Assembly: GCA_913031575.1 (NCBI GenBank)
Contig: CAJWEV010000005.1
Span: 30,744-94,743 of the forward strand
Direction of reading: 5' to 3'
From: an uncultured Halieaceae bacterium
GTDB taxonomy: Bacteria; Pseudomonadota; Gammaproteobacteria; Pseudomonadales; Halieaceae
DNA length: 64,000 bases
The position numbers and the translations under genes are program-made. The notes beneath the pieces are model-generated. The model was given only the letters and a program-made list of their open reading frames with translations, did no database searches and had not been told where the DNA came from. Each line of letters begins with the position of its first letter. Position 1 is the first letter of the stretch. Below are positions 8,779 to 18,814 of this stretch, piece by piece.

Positions 8779-9546
8779 CTAGGCCGCCACCGATCGGCTA
8801 ATCATTTGATCGCCCTCGAGCCACTTTAATGCCTCGCGGTATTTAACAGGTGACTTGAAGCCCAACTCCGCGCGAACACTTTTCAGGGGCTCGTGCAGAC
8901 GATCTTCCCAGCGCGTGTATAGCATCCAATCGGCTGCCTCACCGATTTGTCGACCCTCGCCAATTAACTCTTTCAAGTTCAGTCCGGGCTGCTCTTTTTG
9001 GCCTTTTGTGCGACCCATGAAGATGATGAAATCGATGCCGCGAGAAGGTACCTGTGTGGTCATGAAAGACAGCAAACAGAGTTCACCTAAGGTATCTCGT
9101 CCGTAACCCGTCATCACATGCTGCAAGTCATGGATATCCCTCAAGCGATCACCCAACCAGCGCTGATCCTGTCCAATTTTTTCGAAGCGTGGTGCTTCGT
9201 GACTTGATGAAATCAGCCCGTCAGCAGACAGTCCCTCAGCATGAACAAAATCGTAATAGGCCCTTCCAATACTACCTTCAGGGAGCGCCGCGAGTGCCTC
9301 TCGATCATTTAACGCATTGACAATGTTAGGTTGCTCCTCGAGCAATGTCTGCCCTCGCTCATCATTCCTCATGTGCCTAAGCGCTTTACTCAAGGAGTCG
9401 CCCCGAAGTGCTTCGAGAACCTTGAATACTTGACCCGTATCATCTGGGTCGCGTAGCAACCGAGAAATCGCAAGTCCTGCTTGTATCGGCTTAATGCGAT
9501 TTTGCTCATACCAACGTCTTAACGAATTCAGCATATGTTTACCCAC
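8779..9546 (-). CDS. coq4: COQ4-family ubiquinone biosynthesis protein
   Basis: RDIHDLQHVMTGYGRDTLGELCLLSF matches the COQ4 HDxxH metal-site signature; start likely at 9534. Confidence 0.85.
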   Translation of the reverse strand: MGKHMLNSLRRWYEQNRIKPIQAGLAISRLLRDPDDTGQVFKVLEALRGDSLSKALRHMRNDERGQTLLEEQPNIVNALNDREALAALPEGSIGRAYYDFVHAEGLSADGLISSSHEAPRFEKIGQDQRWLGDRLRDIHDLQHVMTGYGRDTLGELCLLSFMTTQVPSRGIDFIIFMGRTKGQKEQPGLNLKELIGEGRQIGEAADWMLYTRWEDRLHEPLKSVRAELGFKSPVKYREALKWLEGDQMISRSVAA

Positions 9547-9611
9547 ATCAAAAGGTCTACGTGTTCGATGCTAACAAACCCCACCGGGTTTTCACCAACC
9601 ATTGATTATTT

Positions 9612-11078
9612 TTAGCTTGAAAAAACAGTTGGGACCAAAATCACTGCGAGTAACGTCAGCGTGGTCATTGCAATGAGATTCATCAGGATTCCTGCTCTGA
9701 TCATCTGGGGAATTGTAAGAGCGCCGGATGAAAAAACGATGGCATTGGGTGGTGTCGCAACAGGTAGCATGAAAGCACAACTGGCAGCTAATGTTATGGG
9801 CACACATAAGACCAGTGGCTCGATTCCTGATTGTGCTGCAATAGCGGCGACAACGGGTAGGAAGGTAGCAGCTGTAGCTAAATTACTGGTCAATTCCGTG
9901 AGAAACACGACAAGACCCGCCGCTGCAGCCACGAGGACAAAGGTTCCTACTCCTGCAACCGGGAGTAATGACTCTCCCAACCATACAGACAAGCCTGAGC
10001 CAGATACCTGGGCCGCAAGAGCTAGACCTCCGCCAAACAGAATTAAAACTCCCCAGGGTAAACGTGTTACTTCATCCCATTGCATTAGGCGATCAGCCGA
10101 CCCGTTGCTAGAGGGTATTACAAACAGTAGGAGAGCCGCCGCCATAACGATTCCCGCGTCACTGAGACCCTCAAGGCCAGATACATCGCTCAGCCACTTC
10201 CTCGCCATCCAAAGCAACACAACGGTAAGAAAAAGTAGCCCCACTCGATGCTCAGGGGTTTTCATTTCGCCCACCTCCTCCCGCATGCTGTTAATAACGC
10301 TTGCTACCTCGGGGCTAGCAGGCAGATTGACTCTAAAAGCAACGCGCGTCAGAACAATCCAACCAAGGGGCAGGAGTACCAGCGCCAAGGGTAATCCGAT
10401 GAGCATCCAGTCAAAAAAAGCGATCTGGATACCGTAGGTCTCTTCAATAAATCCAGCGAGCAGGACATTTGGGGGAGTTCCAATAATTGTAGACATCCCG
10501 CCGATGGTGGTCGCATACGCGAGCGCCAATAACAGGGCCACCTGAAATGTCTTTTTTTCGTCGATACTGACACCTATCGACTTTTCAATAACCATCGCGG
10601 CAACAGAGGTCGCAATTGGAAGAAGCATCATTGCTGTCGAGGTATTGGTCATCCACATAGATAACAGAGCCCCCGCCACCATGAAGCCTAGAATGAGCTT
10701 TCGCCCATCGGTTCCAGTCCTCACTAAGACACTGAGTGCGATACGTCTATGCAAGCCCCACCTCTCCACAGAAAGCGCTAGTAAAAAAGCGCCTAGAAAA
10801 AGAAATATGGTGGGATGAGCATAGCTCTGAGCGACCGCCTTGACCGGCATCACTTGTAATAGCGGAAAACTCACTAACGGAATAAACGCTGTTGCTGCCA
10901 CGGGGATTGCTTCAGTTGACCACCACGTTGCCATCCAAAGTCCCACCCCAGCCACTATCCATGCGTTGCGTGGCATCGTGTCTTGCCATCCCGCGGTTAT
11001 AAACATTGAAAGAGCTACTATGGGCCCGATCCACAAGCCTGCTTGCTTTAGACGGGAATGACCTGCACTAGATTGCAT
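9612..11078 (-). CDS. SLC13/DASS-family anion (dicarboxylate) symporter
   Basis: WMTNTSTAMMLLPIA, SNLATAATFLPV, MLPVATPPNAIVFSSG motifs. Confidence 0.88.
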   Translation of the reverse strand: MQSSAGHSRLKQAGLWIGPIVALSMFITAGWQDTMPRNAWIVAGVGLWMATWWSTEAIPVAATAFIPLVSFPLLQVMPVKAVAQSYAHPTIFLFLGAFLLALSVERWGLHRRIALSVLVRTGTDGRKLILGFMVAGALLSMWMTNTSTAMMLLPIATSVAAMVIEKSIGVSIDEKKTFQVALLLALAYATTIGGMSTIIGTPPNVLLAGFIEETYGIQIAFFDWMLIGLPLALVLLPLGWIVLTRVAFRVNLPASPEVASVINSMREEVGEMKTPEHRVGLLFLTVVLLWMARKWLSDVSGLEGLSDAGIVMAAALLLFVIPSSNGSADRLMQWDEVTRLPWGVLILFGGGLALAAQVSGSGLSVWLGESLLPVAGVGTFVLVAAAAGLVVFLTELTSNLATAATFLPVVAAIAAQSGIEPLVLCVPITLAASCAFMLPVATPPNAIVFSSGALTIPQMIRAGILMNLIAMTTLTLLAVILVPTVFSS

Positions 11079-11156
11079 GAATAGGCCCCGTACCTATGTG
11101 TCTTCCACGATATTTGTTGAGCATTAAAAACAACATAAACCTTAAGCTCGAATGAA

Positions 11157-13166
11157 TTATTCGTCTCTCAAAGATCTAACTGCCTCCGGGTTACTCCAAA
11201 ACCCACCCAAGAGGTCCGCACGAGAAATCACGTACAACGCTTCCGAATCCAATACGACACGTGTATCACCGTCCACTGACCCGGGCGTCAAGGTGACTTC
11301 GCCAACTGCTGCGATAACCGCTTCGGCAGGGGATGCTTTATCCCTAATTTCAAAAAGTGCGACGCGATCTACATGGATGCAACACAACCCATCCTCAATC
11401 CCACCTGCGGCGTAGGGCACAGTTAAGCGATCGACTGCATCACCCGCTAGGTAAGTAAACGCATAGCGATTGTATTGTGCGGGACTGTATCCCCAGTCCA
11501 GATCTGTACCGAGCTCGATAAACCCTTGAGAAATTGGCCTTGAGACATCACTAATGTTGTAAAGCTCTAGCTTAGGAACGCGGCGCTCACTCAACCCCAA
11601 ACCAAGGAGCAAGTCATCTGAGACCTCGTGCAACAGATCAGAAAAACCAGGCACCTCGAGCTCACCTACGATCGCAGGCGCGCTGGGGATCGATAGATCG
11701 ATAACGTAGAGCGGATCGATGCGCTCAAAGGTCACCATATAGGCGCGATCACCCATGAAACGGACCCCGTAAAGGTCTTCGTTGGGCTTCCCAATGCGCG
11801 CCTCGGGGTCATCACCCAACACACCTAAAACCTCGAGCTCGGGTGCATTAGCCTCCGGTCTCACAACATACAGCCGATGTCTGAATGAATCCTCTGGATC
11901 GCCCGTCCACTGAGTCGTAACCAGTCTCAGGGCGCCTGACGATTCGCTGATACGAAAATCGGCATTACCACCACTGTAAAGGTCGCCCTCCACCTTCTCT
12001 GAACCGATGTAGTCAAACGAGTCGCGGTCGAGCAAATGCACCATCGTGCCGCCTTCTTCCAAATCCCAACGAACATGAGTAAAAGCAATATAGGTCTCAC
12101 CCATATAAATCCCTGTAACGGGCTCCGAGGTACAGGCCGAACGAAGAAGCTCACCAGAGCTTTCAGAAACCGTAAGCATCGTCGTGATGGTTGAGTCGCC
12201 GGGCGCAGGCAGTGCCAGAGGATGCTCTGGATCGAGTCGATAACAACCATCTAACGTCAACGGGGATGCCAACTCACCATCAATTCTGATCTCCGGTAAT
12301 ATATCTTCGTCTGAGGCCTCTGCGAGAATCGCCTCATTATTCGCAACTTCCTCGTCGGTTTGGGGGTAGGCTATAAGACCCTCAATGTTGGGCGCATGAC
12401 GCGAGATAATATGAATTTCATCGCCCGTACGACGTGAGGTTACAAGTGCGCCTTCTATGCTTAGTTCACTGGTCAGAGTAGGGTTCTCAGGATCGGTCAC
12501 ATCGAAGCTCTTCAAGCTGACCTGCTCATCGAGCCAGCCGTCGGGTGTCATGAATCGATCCCCGTAGACACCCCACCATGCCGTGGAGAGCAGCACCTGA
12601 AGTCCTGTTTCTGACAAGTACATCCCCTCTGCATTGACACCCTCATCAAGGTCGATTACCGACTGGAGTGATGCAGTGCCTGAAGTTGGGTCGGTCAGGA
12701 ACAACTCGATCTGCGGCAGTGGCGACTCACCGGGTATCGGCGGCAGTGAATCGGTGTCGGCCAGCGGCTCTGCGATAAAACAGCAGCCACTTCGAGTCGG
12801 GGCAATCGCTAGTGTGGAACCGTTATATTTTACAATGTCGTACTCATCGAGGTTCGCTTCCAACGTGTAGGTACTAGAAAACCCGCCAGAAGAGGCATCG
12901 GCTACCGGCGCCGCTTCCAGCACAGCACCCCCGGTTGCTGAGCGGATTGCGCCTATTTGCGTCAGCTTGGCTGCATAGCTGACTAGGCCCTCTCCGTCAT
13001 TGTCGCTGCGGATCCAGAGGCCGGTCTGGTCGGGCTCAGGGGGCTCAACCACAAGGAGCGGCTCAGAGGAGCTACTACCCCCTCCACCGCAGCTGCCCAA
13101 AAGCACGAACGCAATGTTTGAGAAAAAGAAACTTCGAATCGACACCCTACACCCCCCCCGATTCAA
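11157..13166 (-). CDS. Lipoprotein with C-terminal beta-propeller domain
   Basis: Lipobox-like LLGSC then GGGGSSSS linker; repeated YVVRPE/YMVTFERIDPLYVIDLSIPSAPAIVGELEVPGF blades. Confidence 0.75.
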   Translation of the reverse strand: MNRGGCRVSIRSFFFSNIAFVLLGSCGGGGSSSSEPLLVVEPPEPDQTGLWIRSDNDGEGLVSYAAKLTQIGAIRSATGGAVLEAAPVADASSGGFSSTYTLEANLDEYDIVKYNGSTLAIAPTRSGCCFIAEPLADTDSLPPIPGESPLPQIELFLTDPTSGTASLQSVIDLDEGVNAEGMYLSETGLQVLLSTAWWGVYGDRFMTPDGWLDEQVSLKSFDVTDPENPTLTSELSIEGALVTSRRTGDEIHIISRHAPNIEGLIAYPQTDEEVANNEAILAEASDEDILPEIRIDGELASPLTLDGCYRLDPEHPLALPAPGDSTITTMLTVSESSGELLRSACTSEPVTGIYMGETYIAFTHVRWDLEEGGTMVHLLDRDSFDYIGSEKVEGDLYSGGNADFRISESSGALRLVTTQWTGDPEDSFRHRLYVVRPEANAPELEVLGVLGDDPEARIGKPNEDLYGVRFMGDRAYMVTFERIDPLYVIDLSIPSAPAIVGELEVPGFSDLLHEVSDDLLLGLGLSERRVPKLELYNISDVSRPISQGFIELGTDLDWGYSPAQYNRYAFTYLAGDAVDRLTVPYAAGGIEDGLCCIHVDRVALFEIRDKASPAEAVIAAVGEVTLTPGSVDGDTRVVLDSEALYVISRADLLGGFWSNPEAVRSLRDE

Positions 13167-13259
13167 ATCTGTGATAATGAAAACTCAGGATACGACTCGC
13201 GAGCCTTTATCACTATAAAGCGCTCATGTCGTTGCCCGGAAGTAAACGAGATTAACTTG

Positions 13260-14633
13260 TTATTGAGGCAATACAAATATTGCTGCGAATAGGAATCCGG
13301 CTGCAGCAATCCCTGCCGCAATGAGTGCGTAGGGCAGCTGTGTCACCGCATGCTGATAGGTATTACACCCAGCGCCCTGGGCAGACAGCACAGTGGAGTC
13401 CGAATAAAAGCAAGCATGACTTCCAAAACCACTGGCCGATAATAGTGCGCCGATTACGAGCGGGATGCTGACATCGTAGGCCTGTGCGAGGGGGAAGGCG
13501 ACAGGCATGGCGATCGCTATGACACCCCAGTTTGATCCGGTGGCGAAAGACACGGCTGACATGGTGACAAACACAATGACAGGCAGCATAGTTGCATTCA
13601 TGTAAGGCTTCACTGCCTGTATGACATATTCAGTTAGCCCAATCCGCTCGTTCGCTTCTACAAAGACAAACAGAGCCAGCAGCATAGCAAGTACGGGCAC
13701 CATAATTTTGATGCCGTTAGTGCATGTATCGAACAACTCAGACAGGGGCATAAGTCGTAGCGAAGCAAAATAGACAACGGTCACCAGAATTCCGGCGATG
13801 ACCCCTCGAAGTAAATCGACACTGGGAAAAATCGTAAAAAATAAAAGCGCAAAGATAGGCAGGAAAAACGTAGACGCCCCACCATTACCAAACTCCAGTT
13901 CAACTGAGTCAGAATCAGTGGCACCCAAGTCACCCGATGCCTCAGCCAACTCCTCTGCTTTACGCATTGGACCGATACGAGGAATGAATCCCGATGCGAC
14001 CCACGGTACGAGGATGACCGCCACAATGGGGTAGAACATATAGGGGATCGACTCGACAAATAACGACAAGCCCAGCCCATCGGCGGCGACCGCATTTTTC
14101 TCCAGAAGACCTGAGAAATAAGCGCCCCAGCTTGAAATGGGCACGAGGAGACATAACGGAGCTGCGGTGGAATCGATCACATAGGCCAACATCGCCCGTG
14201 ACGTTTTAAACCGATCAGTCACAGCCTTCATGGTCGCTCCCACCGTCAGCGAGTTTAAGTAGTCATCTAGGAAAATAAAGAGCCCTAGCACCCATGTTGC
14301 AAACAAACTCTGGCCTTTTGAGCTGAGCCGCTTTAACAAAAGGTTGCCGAATGCCATCGAGCCCCCACTCCGGACCAGCAACGCTATGAACACACCATAA
14401 AGCGCGCAAACCAGAATAATCCAGGCTACGTCTTCGTCACGCAGTACCTCAAGTGACACCTTCGCTAACGTGTCTGCAAATCCGATACCGTCCATCAGTA
14501 GGAACGCGAAAATCGCCCCCGCGATAACCGATTCAAGAGTGCGCTGAGTGACTACCGCCAGCACTAGAACCAAGGCCGTAGGCAGCAGACTGACAATTCC
14601 GTATTCCATAGCCCCCATAGCCTCTTCGAACAA
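13260..14633 (-). CDS. NhaC-family Na+/H+ antiporter
   Basis: FLDDYLNSLTVGATMKAVTDRFKTSRAMLAYVIDSTAAPLCLLVPISSWGAY is the NhaC signature. Confidence 0.88.
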   Translation of the reverse strand: MFEEAMGAMEYGIVSLLPTALVLVLAVVTQRTLESVIAGAIFAFLLMDGIGFADTLAKVSLEVLRDEDVAWIILVCALYGVFIALLVRSGGSMAFGNLLLKRLSSKGQSLFATWVLGLFIFLDDYLNSLTVGATMKAVTDRFKTSRAMLAYVIDSTAAPLCLLVPISSWGAYFSGLLEKNAVAADGLGLSLFVESIPYMFYPIVAVILVPWVASGFIPRIGPMRKAEELAEASGDLGATDSDSVELEFGNGGASTFFLPIFALLFFTIFPSVDLLRGVIAGILVTVVYFASLRLMPLSELFDTCTNGIKIMVPVLAMLLALFVFVEANERIGLTEYVIQAVKPYMNATMLPVIVFVTMSAVSFATGSNWGVIAIAMPVAFPLAQAYDVSIPLVIGALLSASGFGSHACFYSDSTVLSAQGAGCNTYQHAVTQLPYALIAAGIAAAGFLFAAIFVLPQ

Positions 14634-14747
14634 CTTCGCTTCGGTTCAGTCTACAGGGCAACACCGTAAATATTCACCTCAACTTGAAGTTTTGATCTCG
14701 AACCGCCATCCTCGCGCGTCTTTTTATACTCGCGGGGGCAAATCGCT

Positions 14748-15764
14748 CTGAATTCAACAAAAAACAGTGATACACGCCTCGCCGTAATCGGCGGAGGCTC
14801 ATGGGGCACGACACTGGCATCGTTGGTCTGTCGCAATGCTCACGTCAGGCTGTGGGCGCGCGACCAAGACGTAGTGAATGAGATTAATGATTCGAACATC
14901 CATACTCGATATCTCGATGGTCTAAATCTCAATCCCCTGTTGAGGGCAACGACTAGCCTCGCAACTGCCATGACCGAGGCGCATGCTGTTTTTATGGCTA
15001 TTCCCTCGCACAACTTTCGCAGCGTTTTTGAGCAGGCAGCGCCATTGATTCCTCGCGGCGCTCCCATAATTAGCATGACTAAGGGTCTCGAAGCCACAAC
15101 ACAAAAGCGGATGACCGAAGTGATTAAAGAGTACTGCCCTGATCATCCGGTGGGTGTTCTTACTGGGCCGAATCTGGCGAGGGAAATCCTCGAAGGGAAA
15201 GCGGCAGCGAGCGTACTTGCACTTGACGACGCATCGGCCGATTGGTTGCAGCCCGCACTCAATGTCGGCTTATTTCGGGTCTACCGAAACGACGATGTGG
15301 TGGGATGCGAGCTCGGTGGTGTATTGAAGAATATCATTGCCCTGGCGGTCGGACTGGGAGACGGTCTGGGTGCCGGTGACAACACGCGAGCCGCTCTTAT
15401 CACGCGAGGTCTCGCAGAGGTCACGCGATTAGGCACCGCATTGGGCGGACGCGCAGAGACCTTCGCGGGACTCGCCGGAATGGGCGATATGATCGCGACC
15501 TGCACCAGCCCTCAAAGCCGTAATCGCCACGTAGGAATCCGGCTTGCGGAAGGCAAAACAGTACAAGAGATCACCGACGCCATGAATATGGTGGCAGAGG
15601 GGGTAAAAAGTGCACCGACAGTGGTCTCGCTGGCGAACCGCCACGACATCGAGGTACCTATCTGCAGTGAGATTCATCGCATTTTGGAAGGCAAGGCCGA
15701 TGCAACTCGAGTCTACCGAGGTCTTATTAGAGTTGTTGCGGGTACGGAATCAGAGCCGGGTTGA
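14748..15764 (+). CDS. gpsA: NAD(P)-dependent glycerol-3-phosphate dehydrogenase; non-canonical start inferred
   Basis: RLAVIGGGSWGTTLA precedes the ORF-track TTG start at 14823, so the ORF must begin upstream; no ATG/GTG/TTG occurs in frame between the stop at 14685 and 14823; CTG at 14748 has GGGGG 9 nt upstream. Confidence 0.8.
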   Translation: MNSTKNSDTRLAVIGGGSWGTTLASLVCRNAHVRLWARDQDVVNEINDSNIHTRYLDGLNLNPLLRATTSLATAMTEAHAVFMAIPSHNFRSVFEQAAPLIPRGAPIISMTKGLEATTQKRMTEVIKEYCPDHPVGVLTGPNLAREILEGKAAASVLALDDASADWLQPALNVGLFRVYRNDDVVGCELGGVLKNIIALAVGLGDGLGAGDNTRAALITRGLAEVTRLGTALGGRAETFAGLAGMGDMIATCTSPQSRNRHVGIRLAEGKTVQEITDAMNMVAEGVKSAPTVVSLANRHDIEVPICSEIHRILEGKADATRVYRGLIRVVAGTESEPG

Positions 15765-15819
15765 CGTGTCACTAAGGACGGCGTGTATTAATCAGTCGAT
15801 AATTCTTGAGGCGCGGACA

Positions 15820-16638
15820 ATGCAGCAGAGCCATTTGTTTTTGTCTATGTTGCTGCTGTTAACAGTGATGGGCTGCAGTACAAGCCCCACTGGCAGAAGC
15901 CAATTTCTGATTGTTTCTCCAGAGTCAGCCATACAGCAATCGCGCGGCGCCTATGTGCAAGCAGTCGAGGCACTCCGTGACGAGCATGAGATATCCCAGG
16001 ACAGGCTACTGGAATCTCGGGTTCGTCGTGTTACCGGCAGAGTGGTAACTGCAGCCGCTGAGAACTTCCCAAAGTCCGCTAATTGGAACTGGAGTGTCGT
16101 GATTGTTGACGATGCAGACACTGTTAATGCCTGGTGTATGGCCGGCGGCAAAATGGCGGTCTATACCGGACTTTTTGAACAGCTAGAGCTTACCGATGCT
16201 GAGTTCGCTCAAATCATGGGGCACGAGATTTCTCATGCCCTCGCAGACCATACGGCAGAAAGGATGTCGCGAGCGCTGGCAATCCAACTCGGTTTGGTGG
16301 CTGTAAATGCGGCCACCGACGGCAGCCGCAGCGCGGGACAAAATGCGGAAGTCTTGGCGCAAGTAGCTCTTGAGCTACCCAATAGTCGAGTCGCAGAGCG
16401 TGAGGCCGACAAGCTCGGGATGCGACTGGCGACACTTGCCGGATACGACCCTGAGGCTGCCGTTACGCTATGGCAGAAAATGGAGAGTCTAGGCGACAAT
16501 AGACCACCTGAATTTCTCAGCACACACCCAGCACCCAATCACAGACAAGCGCGGCTTCATCAAATGATCCCAGCGATGCGTGACTTAAATCCCACGGGCA
16601 GCAAACTGCCCGCTACCGCAATCATAATTATCGACTAG
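15820..16638 (+). CDS. M48-family metalloprotease lipoprotein
   Basis: ORF-track start 15610 overlaps gpsA; ATG at 15820 gives MQQSHLFLSMLLLLTVMGCSTSP lipobox; HEISH zinc motif. Confidence 0.88.
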   Translation: MQQSHLFLSMLLLLTVMGCSTSPTGRSQFLIVSPESAIQQSRGAYVQAVEALRDEHEISQDRLLESRVRRVTGRVVTAAAENFPKSANWNWSVVIVDDADTVNAWCMAGGKMAVYTGLFEQLELTDAEFAQIMGHEISHALADHTAERMSRALAIQLGLVAVNAATDGSRSAGQNAEVLAQVALELPNSRVAEREADKLGMRLATLAGYDPEAAVTLWQKMESLGDNRPPEFLSTHPAPNHRQARLHQMIPAMRDLNPTGSKLPATAIIIID

Positions 16639-18590
16639 GTTCTGCGATATAGCTCAAATTGAGCTAATACATCAGCAATAACTTGGGCCTCAGTGAGCCC
16701 CCATAGGCAGTAGCCAGCAGAACCTGAGGATAAGTGTACTTCTGTAACCGATGTGGACCCCTCAACGGGAAGCAAAACCTCATCTGCGCGCGTTTCAGAG
16801 GGCGCGCGCCCACCCTGAGGCGACAGCTTCACCGCATAAGTAAAGCCAGATTCATCTTCAGCTTCAGCGGTCAGTGCAATTGATCCATCAGTATCAATAT
16901 TGTTGGTAACAGCTGCAGCAACACCATTTTTACTTAGTTCAGACGCAAACGCCGACAGTGCAGGAAGCACGGTCTCGTTCTGGAACGCAAAAACCGCCTC
17001 GTCCGAGGGTGCTATTAGCAGCGATCCCAATCGAGACTGCCAGTCGACGTCGACATCGGTATCAAAACTCGTTGAAGCTTTAACAAAACTCGATTGCATA
17101 TCTGACTGAAGCGATCGCTGAAGACCCCAAAGAGCGCCTAACAAAATTAGTGAGAAAGGAAGCGCGCTTGCAATTGTCGCAGTTTGTAGTGCCTGTAATC
17201 CCCCGGTTATCAAGAGCGTTGCGGAAATCGCAGCAATGATGCCTGTCCATAAGACACGCTGAAAAATGGGCGAATCGTCAACGCCACCCGACGCCATCAT
17301 GTTAAGTACCAGTGCGCCACTGTCGGCAGAGGTCACAAAGAAAATAACGATCATGATCAAACTCAGTAGCGAGAGATAAAAAGTACCAGGCAAATAATCG
17401 AGAAATAGGAATAAACCCAGCGGCTGATTATCAACGACAGCGTCGCCAAACACCGATTCACCAGCATGAATCAGTTCGATGGCGCTACCGCCAAAGACAT
17501 TCATCCAGAGCACAACAAACAAGGTGGGTGCCAACATCACTCCGATCAAAAACTCTCGAATCGTCCGCCCACGTGAAATCCGTGCAATGAAGATACCAAC
17601 AAAAGGCGCCCAACTAATCCACCAGCCCCAGTAAAAAATGGTCCAGCCGCCCAGCCATTCGGTGTCTTCGTACGTGAACAGGTTCGTCGAGGTAGTTATT
17701 AGGTTCGCAAAGTAGTAACCGAAGTTCTCCAGCGTGCCACCCAGAATCAGCGCCGTAGGTCCTGCCAATAAAACAAAACACAGCAGGGCTATCGCAAGAA
17801 ACGAATTGAACTCAGAGAGTCGTTTAATTCCAGAGTCCAGACCCAACGCTACAGACACTGCTGCCATGGCCATAATCGCGACGGTAATAGCAATTTTAAT
17901 GACACCTGACTCTGGAACACCAAACAGGTGATTAAGTCCCGTGCTTAACTGCTCGACGCCCAGCCCCAGGCTGGCAGAGATACCAAAAGTGGTACACACA
18001 ATAGCAAAGACATCGATTGCTGCCCCCAAAGGCCCATAGATGCGATCACCCAAAATAGGGTAGAACGCAGATCGCAGTGTCAATGGCAAGCCACGCCGAA
18101 ACGAAAAATAAGCCAATACCAGGGCCATGAGTGCGTAAACCGACCAAGCATTGAACCCCCAGTGGAGCATGGTTAGGTTAATTGCCTGATTCTCTCCACC
18201 AGTCGCGGCGCCCTCGCCGACCGGAGGTTTCAAGTAGTGAACAACGGGCTCCGCCACACCGTAGAACATCAAGCCAATCCCGACCCCGGCAGCAAACAGC
18301 ATGGATAGCCAAGAGAAAAGACTGTAGTCAGGCGCTGAATTGTCGGGGCCGAGACGTATCCTGCCCACGCGAGAAAATGCCAGCGCGACGGATGCCACCA
18401 ACAGTACGGCCATCACGATTCCGTAAAACCAACTTGCGTTCTCCACAATTGCAGCCTGTAGTATGCCCAATGCTCTGCTGCTGGCGTCGGGAAACCCTAA
18501 AACAATGGCCACCGTACTCAGCAAAAAGGCGATAGACGGAATGAATACGGTGCGGTCAACGACAAAACCACGATCGGAAAAGTTCAACAT
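16635..18590 (-). CDS. BCCT-family (betaine/choline/carnitine) transporter
   Basis: GVGIGLMFYGVAEPVVHY, GWTIFYWGWWISWAPFVGIFIARISRGRTIREF. Confidence 0.93.
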   Translation of the reverse strand: MLNFSDRGFVVDRTVFIPSIAFLLSTVAIVLGFPDASSRALGILQAAIVENASWFYGIVMAVLLVASVALAFSRVGRIRLGPDNSAPDYSLFSWLSMLFAAGVGIGLMFYGVAEPVVHYLKPPVGEGAATGGENQAINLTMLHWGFNAWSVYALMALVLAYFSFRRGLPLTLRSAFYPILGDRIYGPLGAAIDVFAIVCTTFGISASLGLGVEQLSTGLNHLFGVPESGVIKIAITVAIMAMAAVSVALGLDSGIKRLSEFNSFLAIALLCFVLLAGPTALILGGTLENFGYYFANLITTSTNLFTYEDTEWLGGWTIFYWGWWISWAPFVGIFIARISRGRTIREFLIGVMLAPTLFVVLWMNVFGGSAIELIHAGESVFGDAVVDNQPLGLFLFLDYLPGTFYLSLLSLIMIVIFFVTSADSGALVLNMMASGGVDDSPIFQRVLWTGIIAAISATLLITGGLQALQTATIASALPFSLILLGALWGLQRSLQSDMQSSFVKASTSFDTDVDVDWQSRLGSLLIAPSDEAVFAFQNETVLPALSAFASELSKNGVAAAVTNNIDTDGSIALTAEAEDESGFTYAVKLSPQGGRAPSETRADEVLLPVEGSTSVTEVHLSSGSAGYCLWGLTEAQVIADVLAQFELYRRT

Positions 18591-18814
18591 GGAGCGCTAC
18601 TCGATAGAGTGTCAACGGAGTGTAACAGTAACTGTCTCACAAGCCTGTCCCCAGTAAATTAAATGAGCAAAAAGCACTTTGCGTATTAACTAATTACACT
18701 TAATTTTAATATTAATAATAAAAACAATAAGTTAAGTACTATTTCGATCGGGCTATACCATTGAAATACTTTGAGCTAGAATCGTTCAACCACTCTAATA
18801 ACGGAAAGATCCCT

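Noticed and set aside
9661-10437. 258-aa plus-strand ORF
   Set aside because: Antisense to the SLC13 transporter; Thr/Arg/Pro-rich shadow translation without motifs.
15610-15819. N-terminal extension of the M48 protease ORF
   Set aside because: Overlaps gpsA and lacks a signal; ATG at 15820 gives a proper lipoprotein signal peptide.
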